A stretch of DNA of 17,583 bases from Clostridiales bacterium (lineage in GTDB: Bacteria; Bacillota; Clostridia; Oscillospirales; Oscillospiraceae), in assembly GCA_019422005.1 (NCBI GenBank), contig JAHZEF010000004.1:32386-49968 (forward strand), in the 5' to 3' direction. The notes below the pieces were generated by a model. The model was given only the letters and a program-made list of their open reading frames with translations, searched no databases and had not been told where the DNA came from. Of the stretch, positions 6,586 through 13,413 are shown in pieces. A program made the translations under genes and the position numbers. Positions within the stretch are counted from its first letter, which is position 1, and every line of letters begins with the position of its first letter.

Positions 6586-7755
6586 CTACAGTGCGTTGAA
6601 GTTGGCAATCAGGGCGTCCGCCACCGCCTGCGTGCTCATAACCAGCAGCGCCAGCCTTCCCTTGGAGGCAGTCTGGACGCTCTCTGCCTCCACGCAGATC
6701 CACTTGCGCGGATTTGCGTTGGCCGCCATATCCGCCGCTGCCTGGGAGGCGTCCGCCCCCTCCGGGACTTCCACCAGCACAACGGAATGTGCAATGGAAC
6801 CAATCGCAGCGTCGCTGGCCAGGCCCCGGTATCCCTCGCCCTGCGGAATAAATGTGTAGAATTCAAACGATTCCGCCGTCAGCTCCGTTTCCATCAGGGC
6901 AGGCAGTTCCGGAACGCCGCTGAGGATCGAGGCCATCACCGCCGCGAGATCCGTTTCACTTTCCGCAGGGGCCTCCGGTTCTGCAGGCGTCTCCGGCACT
7001 GCGGGCGGCTCCTCGGGCTGAGCCGGAGTCTCGGCCGGAGGAACCGGCACGGTCACAGGCGGATCTGAAACTGCGGCGGGGGGCTCCTGCGGGTTGGCAT
7101 TCGGAATCTCAACGGCATCATCGCCCGGGGACAGAACCGGCATATTGTCATTGCTGTCCTCCGCTCCCAGGGCCGGCATCTCCACAGGCCCCTCTTCCGG
7201 CGTCTGGGCCGCCCCGCCATCCGGGACGGCCTCCTCCGGCTCCGGAAGGGCCAGATCCGCCTCCGGCGTCTCCACGCCGTTGAGCGAATCAAAATTGGTC
7301 AGGATCGCGTTGGCCGTCTCCCCGGAAGACATGACCAGCAGAATGGTATCTCCATATTGGCGCACCACAGTCTTTTCCGCTTCGACGCAGATCCATTTCC
7401 GCGGATCCGCATTGGAGCGCATCTCCTCTGCGGCCTGTCCGGCGTCCGCCCCCTCGGGAACCCGGACCAGTACCACGCTGTGGGCAATCGAGCCTATCAG
7501 CGCATCCGCCGTCACGCCGGTATACCCCTCGGCGTAGGGGAGGAAGGTGAAAAATTCAAACGTGTCCTCGGTCAGATCCGTCACCTCATAGGCCGGCAGA
7601 TCCGGGACGCCGTCCAGGATCTCATTCATGAGATCCGTCAGCGCCATGTCCTCCGCAGGGTAACGTTCCTCCTGGGGCGCTTCGTCTTGTTTGGAACAGG
7701 CTGCCAGGGATACCAGCAGCACCGCCGCGCAAAGCAGTGCGAACAATCTTTTCAT
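6586..7755 (-). CDS. Lipoprotein with two DUF4358 domains
   Basis: A 389-residue lipoprotein: signal peptide with lipobox LAAC (Cys20), a first DUF4358-type domain (about 34-160), an acidic proline/alanine/glutamate-rich linker (about 160-266), and a second domain (267-389). Both domains share the blocks GSIAHSVVLV, VPEGADA and NPRKWICVEAE (DPRKWICVEAE in the first) plus a closing LLVMS...A.A...NF pattern. DUF4358 is a common but uncharacterised exported domain of Clostridia. The start is ATG 7755, with AAAGGA 9 bases upstream and a good signal peptide; a longer frame to 7797 lacks both. The linker is likely extended and flexible, as in wall-spanning proteins. It lies between a wall-type protein and the MBOAT/DHHW pair, which fits an envelope role, but no activity can be stated. 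Confidence 0.85.
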   Translation of the reverse strand: MKRLFALLCAAVLLVSLAACSKQDEAPQEERYPAEDMALTDLMNEILDGVPDLPAYEVTDLTEDTFEFFTFLPYAEGYTGVTADALIGSIAHSVVLVRVPEGADAGQAAEEMRSNADPRKWICVEAEKTVVRQYGDTILLVMSSGETANAILTNFDSLNGVETPEADLALPEPEEAVPDGGAAQTPEEGPVEMPALGAEDSNDNMPVLSPGDDAVEIPNANPQEPPAAVSDPPVTVPVPPAETPAQPEEPPAVPETPAEPEAPAESETDLAAVMASILSGVPELPALMETELTAESFEFYTFIPQGEGYRGLASDAAIGSIAHSVVLVEVPEGADASQAAADMAANANPRKWICVEAESVQTASKGRLALLVMSTQAVADALIANFNAL

Positions 7756-7915
7756 GGTCGGTAATCCTTTCACAATTGGAAGTCGGGCCGGCCGCACCCT
7801 GACGGCATATCACCCGGGGAGTTAGACGGCGGGACAACAGAATTGTTCCCACTTTTTCTTGGTTTCTTCCATCTGCTCCCGGAAACGGAGCCGGAAAGGG
7901 CCGCCTGCAGGCAGG

Positions 7916-7951
7916 CCGCCCCCCGGTTCCCCGGAGGGAAGCGGGGGGCGG
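7916..7951. terminator. GC-only hairpin after the copper-amine-oxidase-N-like gene
   Basis: A perfect 10-bp stem CCGCCCCCCG (7916-7925) with 7942-7951 and a 16-base loop, 27 bases after the stop codon of the minus-strand gene ending at 7979. There is no U-tract. Possible terminator from position only; the rest of 7756-7978 shows no gene and no clear promoter. Confidence 0.4.
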
Positions 7952-7978
7952 GGAAGCGCCGCGGCCCACGGCGCCCCG

Positions 7979-8896
7979 TTACTGGCGCAGATCCACCTGA
8001 AACGACCCGCTGGCGGCGCTGACCGCGCCGTTGGCCTTGGTCAGCGTCAGCGCAAAGCGAATGGTATAGGCCTTTCCGTTTTGAAACGGATATTCCACCC
8101 GGACCGTATCCAGCAGCTGCGCGTCTTCACCGGCCGTCAGCCGGATCCGCTGCAGGTCGGCGTCGTCGGCCGGCAGGATTTCGCAGACTCCGTCCGTTTC
8201 GCCGGGCGCAGAGGTGCATGCCACGCTGACCATGGTAAACGCCGCGCCCGTCAGGTTGGACGGCGTATGGACGGAGAGAATCAGGCTGCCGGGATCCTCT
8301 GTATCCTGCACGCCGGAAATGGACCAGGCGTAATTCCAGTCCACCGGCAGTTCGCTGACCAGCCGCACCGTCCGGGACGCGCCGTCCCAGAGCACATCGT
8401 ATCCGAACTGCTCGGCGACATAGCGGATGGGCAGATAGGTCCGGTTTTCCCGGATCACCGGCGCCGCGTCCATTTCCCCGCTGCGGCTGTGCTGGCGCCC
8501 CTCTGTCACGGCGTTTCCGTCATACGTCCCGTACTGGTTGACAATGGTATACGTCCGCTGCCCGATCCACATGCTGACCGTCCGCTTCCGGAGGAATTCC
8601 TTTCCCCCGGTCTCCAGCTCCGCCTGGTACACGGAGTTCTGCGGCGTATAGGTCCTGGATACGTCCACCCGCCGCTCCGCATTGTGCCACTGCACCTCCA
8701 GCCCCATGGCTTTCGCGGCTGCCCGCAGCGGCACCATCGTCCGCCCGTCCTCCAGGTACGGCGCCGCATCGGTCCACTGCACCGCCGTTCCGTGAACTGT
8801 GACTGCAACCGGTGCGGCCGCGCCGGCCGCCGGCATCAGGATACCTGCCAGCGCTGCCGCCAGCAGCAGGATCCGCACTCCCCGGATGCGCTTCAT
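7979..8896 (-). CDS. Exported protein with copper amine oxidase N-terminal-like domains
   Basis: A 305-residue secreted protein. It has a clear signal peptide ending near AAGAAA (about residue 28). There follow two copies of the small domain named after the copper amine oxidase N-terminus: the first around residues 30-80 with DGRTMVPLRAAAKAMGLEVQW, the second around 160-185 with RENRTYLPIRYVAEQFGYDVLWD. These are the typical x-x-x-R-T-[YM]-[VL]-P-[IL]-R sequences. Despite the name the domain has no oxidase activity; in Clostridia it is common in wall and surface proteins. The C-terminal 110 residues look like an all-beta domain of unknown family. It starts at ATG 8896 after GGAGGGG and has a good promoter at 8940-8968. 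It is divergent from the Gfo/Idh/MocA gene. Function beyond a surface role is unknown. Confidence 0.85.
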   Translation of the reverse strand: MKRIRGVRILLLAAALAGILMPAAGAAAPVAVTVHGTAVQWTDAAPYLEDGRTMVPLRAAAKAMGLEVQWHNAERRVDVSRTYTPQNSVYQAELETGGKEFLRKRTVSMWIGQRTYTIVNQYGTYDGNAVTEGRQHSRSGEMDAAPVIRENRTYLPIRYVAEQFGYDVLWDGASRTVRLVSELPVDWNYAWSISGVQDTEDPGSLILSVHTPSNLTGAAFTMVSVACTSAPGETDGVCEILPADDADLQRIRLTAGEDAQLLDTVRVEYPFQNGKAYTIRFALTLTKANGAVSAASGSFQVDLRQ

Positions 8897-8919
8897 AATA
8901 TCCCCTCCGTTTCCATTTT

Positions 8920-8935
8920 GTAACGCTTTTGTTAC
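8920..8935. promoter_or_regulatory. Small inverted repeat at the predicted start of transcription
   Basis: GTAAC (8920-8924) and GTTAC (8931-8935) form a 5-bp inverted repeat with a 6-base gap just downstream of the -10 box of the minus-strand gene. It sits where an operator or a short leader hairpin would be. The arms are short, so chance is a real possibility. Confidence 0.25.
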
Positions 8936-8939
8936 CGAC

Positions 8940-8968
8940 AGGATACCACAGAATTTCGGCAACCGCAA
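8940..8968 (-). promoter_or_regulatory. Promoter of the copper-amine-oxidase-N-like gene
   Basis: On the minus strand TTGCGG (8968-8963), a 17-base spacer and TATCCT (8945-8940), with TGG ahead of the -10 giving an extended -10. The spacing and match are good, and the gene's ribosome binding site follows within about 40 bases. Confidence 0.6.
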
Positions 8969-9056
8969 GAACCCGCCGCAAAAAATATGCAGTGCGAACG
9001 CGCTGCGTCCTCCGGAGCGGTTTTTTCATTCCCTCCCTCCCAACTTCGCGTAAATA

Positions 9057-9065
9057 TGGTATACT
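9057..9065 (+). promoter_or_regulatory. Extended -10 promoter of the Gfo/Idh/MocA gene
   Basis: TGGTATACT is an extended -10 (TGn plus TATACT) 28 bases ahead of ATG 9094, with AAAGGAGG in between. No clear -35 hexamer is present. Confidence 0.5.
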
Positions 9066-9093
9066 GGACAAAACAAAGGAGGTCTGCTTTTGT

Positions 9094-10218
9094 ATGAAAG
9101 ATCTGCACATCGGCGTGATCGGATTCGGCTTCATGGGCCGCGCCCACACGCTGGGCTACCAGACGATCCCGCTCTTTTATCAGGATCTGCCGTTCCGGAT
9201 CCATCTGCGCGCTGTCTGCGCGGCCCATCCGGAGCGCGCAGAGGCCGCCCGTGACCGCCACGGCTTTTCCTATGCCGCCGGCGATCTGCACACCGTGCTG
9301 GAGGATCCGGAAATCGACTGCGTCAGCATCTGCCTGCCCACGGGCCTGCACGCAGAGGCTGCAGAGGCCGCGCTGCGGGCCGGCAAGCACGTCTACTGCG
9401 ACAAGCCTCTGGCCGCCGACTGCGGAGAGGCGCGCCGCCTGGCGCAGCTGGCCGAAGAATCCGGCGTCACGGCTCAGGTTGCATTTCAGCAGCGCTGCAG
9501 CACCGGTGTGATGCGTGCCAGGCAGCTGCTGGAGGAAGGCCGACTGGGCAGAATTCTCAGCTTCCGCGCCTGCTACCTCCATTCCGGCGGCGTGGATGCC
9601 TCCAGGCCTGCCGGCTGGCGGTTTGATCCGGCAGGCGGCGGCGTGCTGTTCGATCTGGGATCCCACGTCCTGGATCTGATCAGCTGGCTGCTGGGCCGGT
9701 TTTCCGCCGTTTCCGCCGCCTGCAGGACACTGTATCCGCAGCGCCCCGGCCCTGACGGAACGCCTGTGGAAATCACAACGGACGACGCAGTCTGGGTGCT
9801 GGCCCGGATGCAGGACGGCGCCGTCGGCACCATCGAAGCCTCCAAGCTGGCCACCGGTACCACGGACGAGCTGCGTCTGGAAATCCATGGCGACCGGGGC
9901 GCCCTGCGGTACAACTCCCTGGAGCCCGGACGCCTGTACTATTACGATGCGGCCGCCCCCGCCGATCCCATCGGCGGCCTCCAGGGTTTTACCGCCATCG
10001 AGTGCGGCGGCCATTATCCTGCGCCGGGCGGCGGCTTCCCCGGCGGGAAATTCGGCACCAGCTTTCTGCGCGGGCATATCCATTCGCTCTATACCTTCCT
10101 CGACAATGCAGCCGCCGGCCGGCCCGGAACCCCCTCCTTCGCCGACGGCGCATATATCCAGTCCGTAATGGAACGGATCCTGCGTTCCCATCAGACCGGT
10201 CAATGGGAAACACTGTAG
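9094..10218 (+). CDS. Gfo/Idh/MocA-family oxidoreductase
   Basis: A 374-residue NAD(P)-dependent dehydrogenase of normal family length. The N-terminal Rossmann fold has GFGFMG (residues 10-15). The conserved lysine sits in CDKPLA (Lys104; the family usually has EKP). The C-terminal half has GGGVLFDLGSHVLDLISWL, with Asp187 and His191 in the expected catalytic positions. Members oxidise or reduce hydroxyl groups of sugars, inositols or their derivatives in the cytoplasm; the substrate cannot be told here. The start is ATG 9094, 11 bases after AAAGGAGG. It is divergent from the wall-protein gene and followed after 34 bases by an SLH gene with no terminator between, so the two may share a transcript although their products work in different places. 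Confidence 0.93.
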   Translation: MKDLHIGVIGFGFMGRAHTLGYQTIPLFYQDLPFRIHLRAVCAAHPERAEAARDRHGFSYAAGDLHTVLEDPEIDCVSICLPTGLHAEAAEAALRAGKHVYCDKPLAADCGEARRLAQLAEESGVTAQVAFQQRCSTGVMRARQLLEEGRLGRILSFRACYLHSGGVDASRPAGWRFDPAGGGVLFDLGSHVLDLISWLLGRFSAVSAACRTLYPQRPGPDGTPVEITTDDAVWVLARMQDGAVGTIEASKLATGTTDELRLEIHGDRGALRYNSLEPGRLYYYDAAAPADPIGGLQGFTAIECGGHYPAPGGGFPGGKFGTSFLRGHIHSLYTFLDNAAAGRPGTPSFADGAYIQSVMERILRSHQTGQWETL

Positions 10219-10252
10219 CGCACCGGCGCTTTATCGGGAAGGAGCTGATTTC

Positions 10253-11560
10253 GTGAAGCGGTTTTTTCTGATCCTGGCAGCGGCCCTGCTGCTGACGGTT
10301 TCCGCAGCGGCATACGACGACGTCCCCGCCGGCCACTGGGCCGCCGATGCAATCGGCGCCATGGAGGCGCGCCATGTGGCGTCCGGTTTCCCCGATGGGA
10401 CCTTCCGCCCCGGCCTTCCGGTGTCCCGGGTGCAATTTACCTCCATGATCCTGCGCGCTTTCTCCGGGGAGGCGCTCCCGCAGGCGGAAGACGGAGACCC
10501 CTGGTGGCAGCCATATTATGAGGCTGCCGTCCAAAGCGGGCTTCTGTCCGCCGGGGACGGGCCGCTGTTCTCTGACAGCGGATCCGGGCCGACAGACGGA
10601 TTGACGCGGTATGAGATGGCTGTGATTCTGGACAACGCCTGCTTCCTCTGGAACGGCCTGCGTCTGACGCCCGGCTGGGAACAGCCCGGCCGCTTCACCG
10701 ACAGCGGCGAATTCCCTGCGCGTTACGCCGCCGGCGTGGAGGCCTCGGCGGCGGCCGGCCTGCTCTCCGGCTATCCGGACGGCTCCTTTCAGGGGGAACA
10801 GGCCGTAACCAGGGCTGAAGCCTGTCTCGCCGTGCAGCGGCTGCTGCACCAGGGGGCCCTGATGACAGAGTCCGAACGGCAGGCGGTATTCACCGGCGGG
10901 ATCCTGATCAAATATGCGCTGGACAGCGACGGCTCCGCCACGCTCTCCAGCATCCGCCTCTGCGACGGAGCTGTACTACAGGCCATGCGCATCCCCATGG
11001 ACGCTTTTCTCGGCTTTGATACGCTGCGCCGCAGCGACCGGCAGCAATGGGTATCCCGATGGGGCCGGACCGTATCCGGAGCCGATCATTCCGCCTTCTG
11101 GGGGGAAATCGGCTACTATACCTATGAGGCCGACGGCAGTTTTTCCCAGTGGACCGACCGGGCCGTTTACGGCCGTCTGGAGGAAAGCGGCGGCAGCGTT
11201 CTGGCGGTTTCCCACCGTCCCGGCCGGCGCGTCTCTTTCAGCAGCGGCGGAACGGAATACCCGGCCGGCGATCAGGTGATCCGCCTGCGGCAGGACGGGT
11301 CTGTGGAGCTGCTGCTGGAAGACGCCCCTGCCCATGGCCTGGCGCTGACCGCCGTCACCCGCGCAGAGGGAGCCGCCGTTTTTGTCCGGTCGGAAGCCCT
11401 CTCCGGCATGGCCGGCCGGCAGATCCGGGAATACGCTGTGGAGCACGGCCGGCTGCGCCCCGTGGTGCATACGCCCGGCAGCGGATACTCCGGGTTCACA
11501 CCGGAGGAAGCGGCCGCCGAACAGGCCCGGCTGGATGCGGCCGGCGCGGGCAGCCGCTGA
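10253..11560 (+). CDS. SLH-domain surface protein with uncharacterised C-terminal region
   Basis: A 435-residue exported protein starting at GTG 10253, 8 bases after AAGGAG. The signal peptide (about 1-20) is followed at once by three S-layer homology repeats: about 21-66 (FPDGTFRP motif), 80-135 and 145-195 (GYPDGSFQG motif). Three SLH repeats normally bind the secondary cell-wall polymer and hold the protein at the surface. Residues 205-435 have no motif I recognise; the strand-rich pattern with repeated acidic turns suggests a beta domain. The SLH repeats are N-terminal here, unlike the giant protein at 13414, where they are C-terminal. It follows the Gfo/Idh/MocA gene by 34 bases and ends before a long hairpin shared with the convergent ROK gene. 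Confidence 0.88.
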   Translation: MKRFFLILAAALLLTVSAAAYDDVPAGHWAADAIGAMEARHVASGFPDGTFRPGLPVSRVQFTSMILRAFSGEALPQAEDGDPWWQPYYEAAVQSGLLSAGDGPLFSDSGSGPTDGLTRYEMAVILDNACFLWNGLRLTPGWEQPGRFTDSGEFPARYAAGVEASAAAGLLSGYPDGSFQGEQAVTRAEACLAVQRLLHQGALMTESERQAVFTGGILIKYALDSDGSATLSSIRLCDGAVLQAMRIPMDAFLGFDTLRRSDRQQWVSRWGRTVSGADHSAFWGEIGYYTYEADGSFSQWTDRAVYGRLEESGGSVLAVSHRPGRRVSFSSGGTEYPAGDQVIRLRQDGSVELLLEDAPAHGLALTAVTRAEGAAVFVRSEALSGMAGRQIREYAVEHGRLRPVVHTPGSGYSGFTPEEAAAEQARLDAAGAGSR

Positions 11561-11602
11561 ATGGATGCGCTGGCATTCCGGGAACCAGGCTGCCGGCCAA
11601 AG

Positions 11603-11640
11603 GGAACGGACGCTGCTGTAAAAACAGCAGCGTCCGTTCC
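11603..11640. terminator. Perfect 17-bp hairpin between convergent genes
   Basis: Arms 11603-11619 and 11624-11640 are perfectly complementary (GGAACGGACGCTGCTGT on the left) around an AAAA tetraloop. It lies 42 bases after the SLH stop and 47 bases after the ROK stop, so it can serve both. Neither side carries a U-tract, though on the minus strand the loop reads TTTT. A bidirectional terminator is the best guess from position. Confidence 0.6.
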
Positions 11641-11687
11641 GGTCTGTCAGAATGGCCTTTTGCGGTTCCGGCGGAGGGCCGGCCAGA

Positions 11688-12818
11688 TTAAACCGTCTCC
11701 AGGAACTGATGAATGTAGTACAGCGCCGCGCCCAGCGCCGGCGCGTACTGATCCTGGCCGCTGACGGTGAGATAGGACTCCGGCAGCGGGAACGGCGACC
11801 GCTCCGCCGCCAGTTTCGTCAGCCGCTCCGCGTCTTCCTCCGTCAGATACGGGGCCAGCAGGCCGCTGACGATCACCGGCGCATTTAAAACCACATTGAG
11901 ATTTGCCATGGCAAATGCCAGATGGCGCAGATAGTCGTCCCAGATCCGCACGCAGCCGGCGTCGCCGGCCCGCAGCGCCCGGAAAAACGGCTCCGCCGGC
12001 ATCCCGGCCGCTTTTTCCAGGCTTTCCGCCGAACAATACGTTTCCAGGCATCCCCGCCGGCCGCAGTAACACCTGGGGCCGTCCGGGTCGATGCACAGAT
12101 GTTCCAGAAGCCCCCCATGCAGTCCCGTCCCCTGCAGAACCCGGCGGTTGACCACAACAGCGCCGCCCAGGTTGCAGTTGAGCAGAAGTACAACCGCATT
12201 CTGCAGGTCCCGGCGCTGCCAGAGTTCCAAAAACGCCGCGGCTTTGGAATCGTGCTCCAGGCGGCAGGGGAAGGGCAGATACCGCGCCAGCTCCTTCAGC
12301 TGCATGCCGGTATTGTGCATGATCTCCCCGTAACTCACGCCCTGCCCGGTCCGGTCCGGAATCCCCTGAATGGCAATGGAAACCCCCAGCACCGCCGAAG
12401 GCTCCAGCCCGCTGTGCCCCAGGAAGACCTGCGCCTCCCGGGCCAGGCGGCGGCGATACTCGTCGGTATCGGCAAATGCCATCGGAATACAGGCCCTGCA
12501 CAGGGGGGTGCCATCGAGATCCACCGCTGTCAGCAGCAGCATGTCCTTCAGGATATCCATGCCCACCGCCACCCGCGCCTGCGCGCAGACCCGGATCATC
12601 TGCGGCCTGCGGCCGCCTGTGGAGTCATAATAGCCGCTGCGTTCAATCAGTTTCTCCTGTTCCAGCGCACAGAGATTCTGTGAAACCGTGGACAGGCTCA
12701 TCTGCAGTCTGGTGGCAATGGCCTGCTTGGAGATGCCGCCCTCCTCATAGATCAGCTGGTAGACCCGCCGCCGGTTGATTTGCTTCAGTTTTGTCGTCGT
12801 CATACTGGTATCCGCCAT
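11688..12818 (-). CDS. ROK-family transcriptional repressor (NagC/XylR type)
   Basis: A 376-residue protein of the length typical of ROK repressors. An N-terminal winged helix-turn-helix (about 10-75, with GGISKQAIATRLQMSLSTVS) binds DNA. The ROK body follows: a nucleotide-binding-type half, EHD at 189-191 in place of the usual END with Asp190 kept, and the zinc motif CYCGRRGC (Cys250, Cys252, Cys257) with His240. The N-terminal phosphate loop lacks the D-x-G-x-T form of sugar kinases, so a sugar-sensing repressor is more likely than a kinase. Start chosen: ATG 12818, 10 bases after AAAGGGGG; ATG 12839 is an alternative. Its promoter carries a perfect palindrome, consistent with autoregulation. 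It is divergent from a dead alcohol dehydrogenase gene, perhaps a former target. The ligand is unknown. Confidence 0.88.
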   Translation of the reverse strand: MADTSMTTTKLKQINRRRVYQLIYEEGGISKQAIATRLQMSLSTVSQNLCALEQEKLIERSGYYDSTGGRRPQMIRVCAQARVAVGMDILKDMLLLTAVDLDGTPLCRACIPMAFADTDEYRRRLAREAQVFLGHSGLEPSAVLGVSIAIQGIPDRTGQGVSYGEIMHNTGMQLKELARYLPFPCRLEHDSKAAAFLELWQRRDLQNAVVLLLNCNLGGAVVVNRRVLQGTGLHGGLLEHLCIDPDGPRCYCGRRGCLETYCSAESLEKAAGMPAEPFFRALRAGDAGCVRIWDDYLRHLAFAMANLNVVLNAPVIVSGLLAPYLTEEDAERLTKLAAERSPFPLPESYLTVSGQDQYAPALGAALYYIHQFLETV

Positions 12819-12849
12819 GGGAAGCCGGCCCCCTTTCATCGTTTCTCTT

Positions 12850-12878
12850 TTTATAAACCACATCGGCTGGAAACACAA
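12850..12878 (-). promoter_or_regulatory. Promoter of the ROK repressor gene
   Basis: On the minus strand TTGTGT (12878-12873), a 17-base spacer and TATAAA (12855-12850), about 32 bases ahead of ATG 12818. The hexamers are fair matches at optimal spacing in an AT-rich stretch that stands out from its GC-rich surroundings. Confidence 0.6.
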
Positions 12879-12884
12879 TTGTGT
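12873..12884. promoter_or_regulatory. Perfect 12-bp palindrome, candidate ROK operator
   Basis: ACACAATTGTGT is fully self-complementary and covers the -35 box of the ROK promoter. A nearby TGTACAATT (12889-12897) repeats part of it. A repressor bound here would block its own transcription and could also act on the divergent side where the dehydrogenase remnant lies. That it is the ROK site is inference from position and symmetry. Confidence 0.45.
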
Positions 12885-13008
12885 AAAATGTACAATTTTT
12901 TTCATTTGTTTCTGCGAAGACGCCAATTGCTTTTTCCGTTTTTCTGTTTGATCCTCCGCTTCCGTCCGGAACATTGCTATTCATTGAAATCAAAAGAGGC
13001 CTTTCCGG

Positions 13009-13353
13009 ATGGACAGTGCAGTCTGCTGCAGCCCCCGGGAGCTGCAGCCGGGGCACCGCCCCATTCCCCGGCCGCCGTCCCGGGAAGCGCCCGTGCAGAT
13101 CCGGGCCTGCGACGCCTGCGGAACAGGGATCCACAGCTTTGAAGGAAATCCGGGCGCTGCCGGGCCTGCCCTGCCGGCCGTTTTGGGCCATGAGGTTTCC
13201 AGCATTGCGGCGAAGGCCGGCAGCCAGGCCACCTTCCGTACGGCGTTCGTCCGGGTTCCGGCACACAAAAGGCTGCGGTGTCACCGCCGGGGAGGCCCGG
13301 CCGCAGGGGAACACATCCCATATATCCCGCAAAAAGACGGTTTTGCAGCTTGA
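13009..13353 (+). pseudogene. Remnant of a zinc-dependent alcohol/polyol dehydrogenase (MDR family)
   Basis: Read from ATG 13009, the 114-residue frame resembles the N-terminal third of medium-chain zinc dehydrogenases (sorbitol, threonine or glucitol dehydrogenase type), which are about 340-350 residues long. It matches the proline-rich lead (HRPIPRP), then IRACDACGTGIHSFEG, where Cys37 and His42 stand in the usual C-G-T-D-x-H block, then PAVLGHEVS with the zinc-site GHE (60-62). The Asp of CGTD is Gly here. After residue 75 the match decays: the four structural-zinc cysteines are missing, the GDRV block is disrupted, and the frame stops inside the terminator of the neighbouring gene. The NAD-binding domain is absent. 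It is divergent from the ROK repressor, so it may be the eroded first gene of a sugar or polyol operon. I recognised it by motif pattern only, without a search. Confidence 0.6.
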
Positions 13354-13370
13354 AAAGCTGCAAAACCGTC
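13331..13370 (-). terminator. Intrinsic terminator of the giant SLH enzyme gene
   Basis: A perfect 16-bp stem (13336-13351 with 13355-13370; the arms include GGTTTTGCAGC) with a GAA loop. On the minus strand it is followed by five T (complement of 13331-13335), 43 bases after the stop codon at 13414. It overlaps the last codons of the dehydrogenase remnant on the other strand, so that frame end is not a natural protein end. Confidence 0.85.
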
Positions 13371-13413
13371 CATTGTCCAACCGGTGGAAGCATGATGCAT
13401 CTGCCCGGCCCCT

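Noticed and set aside
7832..7850. Near-palindrome GGGACAACA...TTGTTCCC upstream of the DUF4358 gene
   Set aside because: The arms pair only with a bulge and no promoter hexamers are aligned with it, so an operator cannot be supported.
8932..10203. A 423-codon open frame on the minus strand
   Set aside because: It is antisense to the Gfo/Idh/MocA gene and overlaps the mapped divergent promoters; it has no RBS or motif.
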